Part shown: positions 8,793-17,210 of the stretch, piece after piece
How the letters are laid out: each line of letters starts with the position of its first letter
Position numbering within the stretch: the first letter of the stretch is position 1
Assembly: GCA_015272215.1 (NCBI GenBank)
Contig: JACYMD010000101.1
Span: 1-64,000 of the forward strand
Origin: Rivularia sp. T60_A2020_040
GTDB taxonomy: Bacteria; Cyanobacteriota; Cyanobacteriia; Cyanobacteriales; Nostocaceae
Length of the DNA: 64,000 nt
Reading direction: 5' to 3'
Notes under the pieces: model-generated
The model's database searches: none
Seen by the model: the letters and a program-made list of their open reading frames with translations, nothing else
Told to the model about the DNA's origin: nothing
Made by a program: the position numbers and the translations under genes

Positions 8793-9273
8793 AGCATTTA
8801 CTCTCAAATTAACCTTAAATTAACCTCAAATTATAGAGCAATTTAACACAATCAAAATCAAACTAAATAAATAGTACTAAATTTAGTAAATCTTTTAGTA
8901 AATCTTTGATTTAAAAAACTCTTGATATAAATATATAAACTAGTTTTTTGTATGATCAAGCTATAAAAATCATAATTTTTATTCCAATACGGTTAAGTTA
9001 AGGTTGTCCGTCAATCAATTTATTGAGAACCAAGACTTGGGGGATTCTCCCCCAAACCCCCGATTGGGTGACGGTTGCGTCCCCCAAACCCCCTCCAAAA
9101 AAGTTGATCTGTTTTGTTTGCGTTAATTAATTTATATTCTTAACTAAAGTGTATTGATTTTTATTCATCGGTGACTAAAACTAAATATTATTACTTCAAA
9201 ATCGAGTAAATTAAGCAAAAAATCAGTTAAAATACATTCATTATCAAGCAAATTAATTAGGTAAAAACAAACA
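8793..9273. other. Intergenic region with a C-rich repeat
   Basis: 480 bases between divergent genes. Positions about 9000-9115 carry a dispersed element with GGGGGATTCTCCCCC (9040-9054), two CCCCCAAACCCCC tracts (9050-9062 and 9081-9093) and GGTGACGGTTGCG. Its base composition contrasts with the A/T-rich flanks. The promoters of both neighbouring genes must lie here, but I cannot identify them with confidence. Confidence 0.5.
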
Positions 9274-9663
9274 ATGACGAACTTCAATAAAATCTTAAAG
9301 CAACTATTAAAGCAAGTAGGAAATTATTTTCTGTGCAGCTTACTAGTCCTAACAATTTGGTTAGTAATTGTACCATACGCCCAAGCCGCTGATACATCCA
9401 CTAGAGTAATAAGTGCTACTGAAAACAACAAACGTATTCAGGCGATCGCCTCTTGCTTACCCGCAAAAATAACCATTCAAAATCAAGATGCAAGCAGTAG
9501 ATTTGCAAATGCTTTAGCAGAAATGAAAAACGATCAATTAGAAAGGATATTTGACGTTACAGACACCCCCAAATTAAGCGAATCAGAAATTGAGTTCAAA
9601 ACTTGCTTACAACAAAAAGGCTTTACACCCCAAGCGGAACTACAAAATCGTTCGTTTTACTAA
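9274..9663 (+). CDS. Small secreted protein of unknown function
   Basis: A 129-residue protein. Residues 1-38 form a signal peptide: positively charged start, hydrophobic core (FLCSLLVLTIWLVIVP), then a typical AQA-A cleavage site. The mature part of about 91 residues has two cysteines (in AIASCLPAK and FKTCLQQKG) that could form a disulfide in the periplasm or thylakoid lumen. I recognise no family. A 12-base tandem repeat and the sugar permease pair lie downstream, 195 bases away, so it need not belong to that operon. Confidence 0.65.
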   Translation: MTNFNKILKQLLKQVGNYFLCSLLVLTIWLVIVPYAQAADTSTRVISATENNKRIQAIASCLPAKITIQNQDASSRFANALAEMKNDQLERIFDVTDTPKLSESEIEFKTCLQQKGFTPQAELQNRSFY

Positions 9664-9693
9664 ATTTCCAAGATAAACGGAGAAAGCGCAGCA

Positions 9694-9729
9694 ACTAGAA
9701 TAATTACTAGAATAATTACTAGAATAATT
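9694..9729. repeat. 12-base tandem repeat, 3 units
   Basis: Three perfect copies of ACTAGAATAATT stand head to tail, followed by a degenerate continuation (ATAATAATTATG). A short GTAGAGACG-type palindrome fragment follows at about 9758-9785. Confidence 0.85.
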
Positions 9730-9858
9730 ATAATAATTATGAACTCCGATGCTACCGTGGAGAGGTAGCAATGCTACGTCTCTACAACTCCTAACTATTA
9801 ATATGCATCGCTTATCGCTACAATTTTCTGTGATGCACAAATAAAAGGTTGACTCAAG

Positions 9859-10767
9859 TTGCAGCAAATAACTAGTCGGCATCCCAAAACTACGGTTAGT
9901 AAAACAGAAAATTTAGCTGGATATCTTTTCCTGACACCAAGTATTTTGGTTTTGGGAACTTTTGTGATACTACCCATACTTTACGCTGTATTTCTTTCCC
10001 TACAAAAAGTACAGCTTCTTGGTGGTATTGAATACGAATTTGTTGGTTTTCGTAATTTCAGCCAGTTAATAGAAGACGAAAGGGTTTGGATTGCTCTGAG
10101 AAATACAGCTGAATACGTGGCAATCGTGGTACCTTCACAAACTGTACTGGCTTTATTCTTAGCTGTCAGCCTCAATTCTGGCATTCGCGGTAAAAGTTGG
10201 TGGCGGGTTCTTTTCTTTTTACCCACAGTTACTTCTTCGGCAGTGTTGACGTTGATATTCATGTGGATATACAACACCAATGGGTTACTCAACGATTTTT
10301 TAAGTGTGATTGGACTTCCTACATATAACTGGTTGGGAGATCCCGCAGTTGCCCTCAAAGCCATTATGATCATGAATATTTGGTCAACGGCACCGTTTTT
10401 CATGGTGATTTATTTGGCAGCTTTACAAGATATACCCAATTACCTTTACGAAGCGGCAGAATTAGACGGTGCCAATGGATGGCATAAATTTATTTATATT
10501 ACTATTCCCATACTTAAACCTGTGACTTTTTTTGTGATTGCAATGGGAATCATCGGTACTTTCCAATTATTTGACCAATCTTACATATTTTCCAAAGGAA
10601 CTGGTGGACCGAATAACGCTACTTTAACCTTAGTTTTATTAATATATCAAGCAGTATTTCGTAACTTACAAATGGGATATGCAGCGGCTTTAGCTTTCCT
10701 TTTAGCAACAGTAATTATCACCATAACCTTAATTGCACGGCGACTGTTTGGAGGCGAAAAAAGTTGA
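9859..10767 (+). CDS. Carbohydrate ABC transporter permease, MalF/UgpA type
   Basis: A 302-residue inner-membrane protein with about six membrane spans and the EAA loop (YEAAELDGANGWHKFIYITIPIL, split at YEAAELDGANG and FIYITIPIL, residues about 195-217) that docks on the ATPase subunit. It is the MalF-like partner of the next gene, which it overlaps by 4 bases. Neither a substrate-binding protein nor an ATPase is encoded nearby, so the pair probably uses subunits encoded elsewhere; a shared MsmK-like ATPase is common in cyanobacteria. The substrate is unknown. The start appears to be TTG at 9859. Confidence 0.93.
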   Translation: MQQITSRHPKTTVSKTENLAGYLFLTPSILVLGTFVILPILYAVFLSLQKVQLLGGIEYEFVGFRNFSQLIEDERVWIALRNTAEYVAIVVPSQTVLALFLAVSLNSGIRGKSWWRVLFFLPTVTSSAVLTLIFMWIYNTNGLLNDFLSVIGLPTYNWLGDPAVALKAIMIMNIWSTAPFFMVIYLAALQDIPNYLYEAAELDGANGWHKFIYITIPILKPVTFFVIAMGIIGTFQLFDQSYIFSKGTGGPNNATLTLVLLIYQAVFRNLQMGYAAALAFLLATVIITITLIARRLFGGEKS

Positions 10768-11636
10768 ATAGATTAAATAGATTGAATAGATTAAATAAAT
10801 TAAATATAATTTCCAGCTATTCGTGGCTAAATATACTGCTTTACTCGGTTTTAACAACATATGCAATTATTACTCTAATTCCTTTTTTATGGGCGCTTTC
10901 AGCATCCTTTAAACCCTTAACAGAAATAGTCGCAGGCAAACCAAATTTTATACCGAATAACTTTACCCTCGATAATTACAAGCAAATATTTGTCGAAGAA
11001 CCATTATTTTTACGTTGGTTTTTCAATAGTGTAATTATTGCGATCGCGGTTACTATATTAAACTTATTATTCAACTCAATGGCAGGTTACGCTTTGGCAA
11101 GGCTGCGATTTCGGGGTAGACAGTTTTGGTTTTTTCTGATTTTGACAGTATTAGCTGTACCAATACAAGTTACACTCATCCCTACATTTTTAATTTTAAA
11201 AACCTTTGGCTGGTTAAACTCTTACCAAGGAATGATTGTTCCCAACATGGTAAACGCTACATTTATTTTTATGATGCGGCAGTTTTTCGTTAATTTTCCT
11301 AAAGAATTAGAAGAAGCTGCGGCACTAGATGGATTAAATACCTTTGGAATTTTTCGTCATATTGTACTTCCCCTAGCAAAACCAGCACTAGCAGCCCAAG
11401 CAGTATTTATTTTCATGAGTAGCTGGAATAATTTCTTGCTTCCGGTAGTGATTTTATTTGATCCAGAAATGTTCACTCTACCCCTCGGACTAAACAGCTT
11501 CAAAGGTCAATATATCAGCTACTGGAACTACATTATGGCGGCTTCAATGGTATTTACCCTACCAGCCTTAGTTATTTACGCTTTCTTCAACCGATACTTT
11601 ATCCAAAGCGTCACCTTCACAGGAACGAAAGGTTGA
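10764..11636 (+). CDS. Carbohydrate ABC transporter permease, MalG/UgpE type
   Basis: The second permease of the pair: 290 residues, six membrane spans and the EAA loop ELEEAAALDGLNTFGIF with HIVLPLAKPAL after it. The TTG start at 10764 overlaps the stop codon of the first permease. The first fourteen residues (MNRLNRLNRLNKLN) are encoded by a repetitive TTGAATAGATTAAATAGA tract, so the start may be within or after the tract; no ATG is available before the first membrane span. The stop codon lies inside the first unit of a TTGACAG heptad array. Confidence 0.92.
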   Translation: MNRLNRLNRLNKLNIISSYSWLNILLYSVLTTYAIITLIPFLWALSASFKPLTEIVAGKPNFIPNNFTLDNYKQIFVEEPLFLRWFFNSVIIAIAVTILNLLFNSMAGYALARLRFRGRQFWFFLILTVLAVPIQVTLIPTFLILKTFGWLNSYQGMIVPNMVNATFIFMMRQFFVNFPKELEEAAALDGLNTFGIFRHIVLPLAKPALAAQAVFIFMSSWNNFLLPVVILFDPEMFTLPLGLNSFKGQYISYWNYIMAASMVFTLPALVIYAFFNRYFIQSVTFTGTKG

Positions 11637-11660
11637 CAGTTGACAGTTGACAGTTGACAG
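11633..11660. repeat. TTGACAG heptanucleotide array, 4 units
   Basis: Four perfect TTGACAG units. The array starts inside the stop codon of the permease gene: TGA is bases 2-4 of the first unit. It is a short tandemly repeated repetitive (STRR) sequence of the kind known from heterocystous cyanobacteria. A CCCCTTGTCTCCCCATC repeat follows at about 11676-11695. Confidence 0.85.
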
Positions 11661-11816
11661 TTAATTTCTTCTCATCCCCTTGTCTCCCCATCCTCCCATT
11701 TGCTTCACAACTTGAAAAAGTACTTTGGGCAACAAATTGCACGCTTAGAGTGATAATTGTATTACGGCTACTTAATCTTATTGCTGTGTTGAGCATTAAA
11801 ATTTTTGAGGGGAAAC

Positions 11817-12308
11817 ATGATAAAAAAACTAATTGGCATTTTTGTTGTTAGTGTGTTGTTGAGTTTTCAGATGTTTGTCGGTAGTGCTTACTCTGTAGAA
11901 CTTGACGAAGCGACTCGCACTGTAACCTTGAATGAACAAGGTGATACCTATCTACTCAGCTTAAAAGAAGTTAAAGAAGGTAAACGGTTATTCAATTACG
12001 CTTGCGCTCAGTGTCATGCTGGCGGTGTAACCAAGACAAACCAAAACGTAGGATTAGAGCCTGAAGCTTTGGCATTAGCAACCCCATCCCGTGATAATAT
12101 CCAAGGTTTGGTAGACTATATGAAAAATCCTACTACCTATGATGGAGAGATCGAAATTTCTGAATTGCATCCCAGCATTAAGAGTGCGGATATTTTTACA
12201 GCAATGCGAAATTTGACCGATGAGGATTTAGAAGCAATCGCTGGATATATTCTCTTACAACCTAAAATTGTTGGTCAAAAATGGGGTGGTGGTAAGATTT
12301 ACTATTAA
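11817..12308 (+). CDS. psbV: Photosystem II cytochrome c-550
   Basis: PsbV is a lumenal monoheme cytochrome that stabilises the oxygen-evolving Mn cluster of photosystem II. The 163-residue precursor has a signal peptide (about 1-26), heme attachment motif CAQCH (Cys63, Cys66, His67) and the distal axial ligand His118 in ISELHPS; the C terminus WGGGKIYY is characteristic. I choose the ATG at 11817, because GAGGGGA at 11807-11813 is a good ribosome binding site; the TTG four codons upstream would overlap that site. It is followed by its paralogue psbV2. Confidence 0.98.
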   Translation: MIKKLIGIFVVSVLLSFQMFVGSAYSVELDEATRTVTLNEQGDTYLLSLKEVKEGKRLFNYACAQCHAGGVTKTNQNVGLEPEALALATPSRDNIQGLVDYMKNPTTYDGEIEISELHPSIKSADIFTAMRNLTDEDLEAIAGYILLQPKIVGQKWGGGKIYY

Positions 12309-12457
12309 ATCTTCGACAGTTGAGTGATAAGTAAACCTTAGTTATTGGTCTATAGTTAGTATTTCAATTTTTAGAATGCTGACTATGGACTAATAAATAT
12401 TTTAGAAATGCCAAATTATCAATATTAATATCAATATCAAATAAATCTAAAAATAAA

Positions 12458-12964
12458 ATGCTATATTCCTTTTTTAATCGTCTTTTATTGCTTTCGGTCG
12501 CTGTATTATTAATAGTTGCGACTAATTGTCTACCTACACAAGCTGCAGGAATAGACCTTTATGTAAAACGTTATTTACGAGTTAGGGAACCTATTGCTTT
12601 AGAATTAGATGCACAAGGCATACAAAAAAAGTTTTCACCGTTAGAGTTATCTGATGGTAAAAGATTTTTTGAAGATAGCTGCATTAATTGTCATGTTGGT
12701 GGTTCAACATTACCTAATCCTTTAGAATCTCTGGCTTTGGATACACTTAAAGGTGCTAATCCTCCCCGTGATAATATCAATGCCTTAGTATCTTATATGC
12801 GGCAACCCATGACTTATGATGGTAGCGAAGAAACTTTTTGGTGTCGCCAAATTACGCCCAATATATTATCTCAACAACAAATCGAAAATTTAGCCGCATT
12901 CGTCCTCACCGCTGCGAAAAAAGCTCCTGGTTGGGGTACTGACAGTTTTGGACTTGGTGGGTAG
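12458..12964 (+). CDS. psbV2: PsbV2, cytochrome c-550-like protein
   Basis: A 168-residue paralogue of PsbV, in the usual position 149 bases downstream. It has a signal peptide (about 1-30, ending TQAA), heme motif CINCH (Cys75, Cys78, His79) and C-terminal GWGTDSFGLGG. The PsbV distal ligand block YDGEIEISELHPS corresponds to YDGSEETFWCRQI, so His is absent and Cys129 falls near that position. From memory, the structure of Thermosynechococcus PsbV2 shows a His/Cys-ligated heme, which agrees. Its role is unclear; it can partly substitute for PsbV in some species. Confidence 0.93.
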   Translation: MLYSFFNRLLLLSVAVLLIVATNCLPTQAAGIDLYVKRYLRVREPIALELDAQGIQKKFSPLELSDGKRFFEDSCINCHVGGSTLPNPLESLALDTLKGANPPRDNINALVSYMRQPMTYDGSEETFWCRQITPNILSQQQIENLAAFVLTAAKKAPGWGTDSFGLGG

Positions 12965-13604
12965 AAGGGTTAAAAAGATGTAGATATCTATCTAAAGAGA
13001 TAGATGAAATTTCCTAAATACCCTTCTTAAAGGATATTGCAAATAAGAGTAAAGATGTAAAAATTATTAATAATGTTGTATCGTATTACTATGTAGTTTT
13101 TTGACGTGTTACACAATCAAGTAACTATGCATGGCTGGTTACTGACGTTTGATTTTGCTAATCATATTTTTAATTTTAATTTTTTAATCTATATATTTTA
13201 AATTGCTTATAGCTGGAATATTCATCTAGTTTTCTGATTCAAATATAATTTACTAATTTATGAATTAACTTTTCTAGAAGTGTTTTAATTTAGGAGCTTA
13301 AGCTGTAAATTTGATAATTATTATACAGCCGATACTTGTTCAAAACAAGTAAATCTCTTCTCTCGAAAAGTTAACTACTCAGCTTGACTATAATTAGTAT
13401 TCTATTAATGCTTACTTATACAATGCTTTTTATAGTCAATTTTAGCCAATTGTAAAAAAACAAAATCATTTTTTTACAAAAACATCTCAAAATTAATTTG
13501 TATTAAAAACAAGTTAAAAACATTGTTTTTGCTACATTAAAAAGTGGTGATTTGATTTTACTTAGTTCTAATTAGATAGACCTCAAAGGCAATTACGGCA
13601 GAAA
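12965..13604. other. AT-rich intergenic region upstream of the ArsR-type gene
   Basis: 640 bases, strongly A/T-rich, with no supported reading frame, no tRNA and no long repeat. An imperfect inverted repeat TACTTGTTCAAAACAAGTA at 13333-13351 (TACTTGTT and AACAAGTA arms) lies in the middle; its distance from the regulator start (about 250 bases) makes an autoregulatory site possible but unproven. Confidence 0.45.
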
Positions 13605-14186
13605 ATGAAAAATGATAATTTGCAGAAAATCTTGCGTTTTTTTAAAGCATTAGCAGATGAAAGTAGACTGAAAATAATTGGTATATTGGCAAGCCAGGAG
13701 TGCAGTGTAGAAGAATTAGCAGTGTTATTAGAACTAAAAGAACCGACAATTTCCCATCATTTAACCAAACTTAAGCAGCTGGAATTAGTAAAAATGCGTC
13801 CGGAAGGTAATACTCATTTTTATCAATTAGATAAAAAGGTTTTGCAAACTATAACGCAGGAAGTGTTTAAGCCGGAAAAAATCGCTTCTTTTGCTGATGA
13901 TGTGAATCTTAAAACCTGGGAAACTAAAGTATTAAATACTTATGTCGAAGGGATTTTTCAAAATTCTGATTCGGGACAATATCTCAAAGAAATTCCTAAT
14001 AGTAGTAAGAAGCGTTTAACAATTCTCAAATGGGTAATCGACAAATTTGAAATGGGAGTAGAATACCCGGAGGATGGAGTAAATGAGATTCTCAACTGTT
14101 ACTATCCAGACTCCGAAAGTTTACGTAAGGAATTAATCGCTAATCGGTTGATGCGCGAGGAAAATGGGATGTATTCAAGATGCTGA
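13605..14186 (+). CDS. ArsR-type winged-helix regulator with DUF2087 domain
   Basis: A 193-residue regulator. Residues about 5-80 form an ArsR/SmtB winged helix-turn-helix (FFKALADESRLKIIGIL, then VEELAVLLELKEPTISHHLTKL). No Cys-rich metal-binding site of the ArsR alpha-3 type (ELCVCDL) is present; the only Cys in the first 100 residues is in QECSVEE. The C-terminal part (about 120-193: LTILKWVIDKF ... RKELIANRLMREENGMYSR) matches the DUF2087 domain, usually fused to such helix-turn-helix modules. The signal it senses is unknown. It stands alone after a 640-base gap. Confidence 0.88.
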   Translation: MKNDNLQKILRFFKALADESRLKIIGILASQECSVEELAVLLELKEPTISHHLTKLKQLELVKMRPEGNTHFYQLDKKVLQTITQEVFKPEKIASFADDVNLKTWETKVLNTYVEGIFQNSDSGQYLKEIPNSSKKRLTILKWVIDKFEMGVEYPEDGVNEILNCYYPDSESLRKELIANRLMREENGMYSRC

Positions 14187-14576
14187 ATCTGATAAATACA
14201 GCTTGTATGAGCGAATTTTGAACTCAGAAAATAGGTAAAGAGACAAGGGACAAAGTACATAAACTACTAACTCCCGTTCTCTCTAATCTAGATTAAAGAG
14301 TAGTTAGTTCGTAAATTATAACTTTTAACCTCTAACCTTTAACCTTTAACCTGAAAATAGGAATATTAAGAAACCGTGAAGCTTGAGTATTTCTACGGTT
14401 AAGGAAAGATAATTTCATCAAAGCAATAAAAAATTAAGTAAAGATTTTATCAAAATTACACAAAATTATATTCATAAAATTATTAAGTTGTTATTAATAG
14501 GTTTCTTTGATTATCACGAATGAAGAATATCCAAGAACTTACTTTGTGAAATTTAGGATATATAAAGGTAAAAATA
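14187..14576. other. Intergenic region with CTTTAAC heptads
   Basis: 390 bases without a gene. Positions about 14327-14352 are a short array of TTTAACC units of the same kind as at 7702-7735 and 62918-62943. The rest is A/T-rich and holds nothing I recognise. Confidence 0.5.
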
Positions 14577-14939
14577 ATGTTAAAAAAGATGGTGCTACCA
14601 ACCATTGCGATTTCGAGTACGATTTTGGCAATTTTTTTGATGATTTTGGCTGAATACGGTTCCGAACGAATCGAAATTAAAGTTGATAATCAAGACTTTG
14701 TTTACAGTGAAGTTAAAGATTTGATCACTCCTGGAGTCGGAGCAGCATTAAGTCTAACCTTCGGTTTAGTAAGCATTGTCGCCATTGAATATAGAAAATC
14801 TGTAGCTAAACAAAAGAAATTAGAAAAACAGTTATTGTTTATAAAAAAAGCGATATCCCATAGAGATGCTCAGATTCAGGAATTAAGAAAGCATGAAATT
14901 AAGAGTAACGTGAGATTTATTGATTTTAGGATGCGTTAG
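14577..14939 (+). CDS. Small membrane protein of unknown function
   Basis: A 120-residue protein with two predicted membrane spans (about 6-24 and 52-71) joined by a charged 27-residue loop, and a Lys/Glu/Gln-rich C-terminal tail (about 74-110) that looks like a coiled coil. No family is recognised. The ATG start has a modest upstream AGGTAAAA. The gene is convergent with the alanine symporter gene; the 57 bases between them contain a GGAGACGTAGC...CGTCTCTAC palindrome. Confidence 0.6.
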   Translation: MLKKMVLPTIAISSTILAIFLMILAEYGSERIEIKVDNQDFVYSEVKDLITPGVGAALSLTFGLVSIVAIEYRKSVAKQKKLEKQLLFIKKAISHRDAQIQELRKHEIKSNVRFIDFRMR

Positions 14940-14996
14940 TAGCAGTAATTAACTATTAAAGGAGACGTAGCAATACGCCCCGTCTCTACAAATATT

Positions 14997-16505
14997 TTAC
15001 AACTTTGCTCGTTTAAGATACCGTTCGTAATCGCTTAAATCTTCTACCACTTTATTGGTGAGGAAATACATTCCAAATAGATTAAACAAAGCCATTGCAA
15101 AAAATGTCGCGTCACCGAAATCAATTACCGATTGAGGTTTTGCAATCGCACCGATGAATGTCGCAGCAATGAATAATATTCTGTATACAATCAAACTACC
15201 TTCGCTGAAGAGATATTCCCAAGCTTTCTCTGCGTAGTAGCTCCAAGAAATCATGGTTGAGAAAGCAAATAAAAATACTGATATTGCAAGTAATATAGGG
15301 AACCAACCTATTACAGTACCGAAAGCCACAGAAGTCAGAGCCGCTCCTTCACCAGCTTTTCTGATTGCTTCATATTCGGGATTATTATAAACGCCGGTAA
15401 TTACAATTACTAAAGCCGTCATATTACAGATAATTACAGTATCGATAAATGGCTCCAAAAGTGCGACTAAACCTTCTTTAATTGGTCTATCTGTTCTTGC
15501 TGCGGAGTGAGCAATCGCAGCCGAACCAACTCCCGCTTCGTTAGAAAAAGTAGAGCGTCTAAAACCCTGAACAATTACACCGATAACTCCTCCTTCCACC
15601 GCTTGAGGAGTAAAGGCTTCTTGGAAAATAGTGATGATAGCAGCAGGAATTTGAGTAAAGTTAACCAAAAGAATCCACAATGCAGCAACTACATAAAGCA
15701 CGCACATTACTGGGACTAAAGTTTCTGCAACTCTACCTATCCGGTGGATACCACCAATCATTACCAAACCAACTAATACAGCCAGAACTAAACCGTAAAC
15801 CCAAGGATATATCATCGGAAAAACTGCTTTAACTGCACCATAAGATTGGTTGACTTGAATCATATTTGCCGCACCGAAAGCCGCAAAAATAGTGCAAATA
15901 GAAAATAGAATTGCTAAAACTTTACCTAATAGTGCTAAACCGATTTCTGCAAGTCCTCTAGAAAGATAGTACATCGGTCCGCCGGCAACCTTACCATTCG
16001 GCTTGATGATGCGATATTTTTGACCGAGAGTACATTCAACCAGCTTACTAGACATCCCCAACAAACCACCCAGAGTCATCCACAAACTTGCACCAGGGCC
16101 ACCTACACTAATTGCGATCGCAACTCCAGCAATGTTCCCAAGTCCGACGGTTGCTGATAAAGCAGTAGCTAAAGCTTGGAAATGAGAAACTTCCCCTGGA
16201 GCGTTAGGATCATCGTGTTTTCCACGAACGATATCAATTGCGTGTCCGAACAACCGGAAATTGACAAACTTCAAACGGATAGTAAAAAAAACCGCTCCAA
16301 AAATCAGCCACAAAACGATTAAGGGAAAACCACCGATGCTGAAAAACATCACATCAAATATTCCCTTGACAAATTGAGCAAAAGCAGCATCAAGGGAATT
16401 AAGTAAAGGTTCCCCAGCAGCTTCATCAGCAGCAAAAACCGCAGTGGGAATCAAACATAATAATAGAGTTAATAACCAACGATGCTTTAAAAATGGTTTG
16501 TGCAT
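14997..16505 (-). CDS. Alanine/glycine:cation symporter (AgcS family)
   Basis: A 502-residue integral membrane protein that imports alanine or glycine with Na+ or H+. It has a cleavable-looking N-terminal hydrophobic segment (residues 8-25, ending AVFAADEAAG), about ten further spans and the family signature TVGLGNIAGVAIAISVGGPG (near residues 115-134), then GVGSAAIAHSAARTD and FSTMISWSYYAEKA. Length and motifs are ordinary for the sodium:alanine symporter family. It is monocistronic and divergent from pgi across a 705-base gap. Confidence 0.95.
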   Translation of the reverse strand: MHKPFLKHRWLLTLLLCLIPTAVFAADEAAGEPLLNSLDAAFAQFVKGIFDVMFFSIGGFPLIVLWLIFGAVFFTIRLKFVNFRLFGHAIDIVRGKHDDPNAPGEVSHFQALATALSATVGLGNIAGVAIAISVGGPGASLWMTLGGLLGMSSKLVECTLGQKYRIIKPNGKVAGGPMYYLSRGLAEIGLALLGKVLAILFSICTIFAAFGAANMIQVNQSYGAVKAVFPMIYPWVYGLVLAVLVGLVMIGGIHRIGRVAETLVPVMCVLYVVAALWILLVNFTQIPAAIITIFQEAFTPQAVEGGVIGVIVQGFRRSTFSNEAGVGSAAIAHSAARTDRPIKEGLVALLEPFIDTVIICNMTALVIVITGVYNNPEYEAIRKAGEGAALTSVAFGTVIGWFPILLAISVFLFAFSTMISWSYYAEKAWEYLFSEGSLIVYRILFIAATFIGAIAKPQSVIDFGDATFFAMALFNLFGMYFLTNKVVEDLSDYERYLKRAKL

Positions 16506-17210
16506 TTAATCCGATTCTCCATTATTTTTTTTGATTACAATGATTGTGTATTCAGGGATAGTACCTTAAGGCAGATGTTTCATACAAGTTATGTCACATC
16601 GTCGCCGAAATCCCCCAGTTGTAAAGGAAAGTTACAGCCTACAGTCGTTGCAATTGATTTCCAGATAAAATCCTTGTAGAAGCAAATATTTCAGTCAAAA
16701 AATTCATCAACATTTTACCCGTATCTATTTAAGAGAGCGGTATAACTGTTAACTATTGCCGGATTTGTAAGAAAACTTTTTTCTAGTTCCCAGCATGAGC
16801 TTGGGAATCAGAAACCAGAACTAGTTCTCAGGGTGAACCTGTGATTTTGAGAATTTAATATTTAGGATTTAATACTTCTTAACCATTTTTTGTGTTAAGA
16901 AAAATTACGAAAATTTGTGAAACAATCCAAAAATTAATTGAGCAATTGAATCAAAATGAACTAGAAAAAAATTGAGAGAGAGTATACACTTTAGCGGAAA
17001 CACAATGCTTGCCCCGGTTTTGTACTTGGAAATTATTTGGTTGGGATTGAGTATTGGCTTGTTCGGGTGAAAAGTTTGCAACTCATCCTTATGCCAGATG
17101 TTTAAGGAGAGCAGATGTGTAAACACTTAAAACTGTATAAGTTGACAAGGGATTATTGGAACCTTAGCTTAAACTTGTTTGTGACAATAACGTGACTTGA
17201 GATTTTCTTT
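16506..17210. other. Intergenic region between the symporter and pgi
   Basis: 705 bases between divergent genes. I find no supported gene; a 73-codon minus-strand open frame at 16905-17126 has no coding character that I can recognise. A small nested hairpin (TTCCCAGCATGAGCTTGGGAA at 16777-16797, arms TTCCCA and TGGGAA) is flanked by CTAGTT/AACTAG arms. Promoters for both genes must be here. Confidence 0.5.

Noticed and set aside
9000-9115. Possible riboswitch or RNA gene in the C-rich intergenic stretch
   Set aside because: The CCCCCAAACCCCC pattern is typical of dispersed repeats; no conserved riboswitch core can be seen.
11654-11851. 65-codon frame ahead of psbV
   Set aside because: Made of heptad and CCCCTTGTCTCCCC repeats and runs into the psbV signal peptide in another frame.
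16905-17126. 73-codon minus-strand frame between the symporter and pgi
   Set aside because: No recognisable family, no ribosome binding site, A/T-rich stretch; probably chance.
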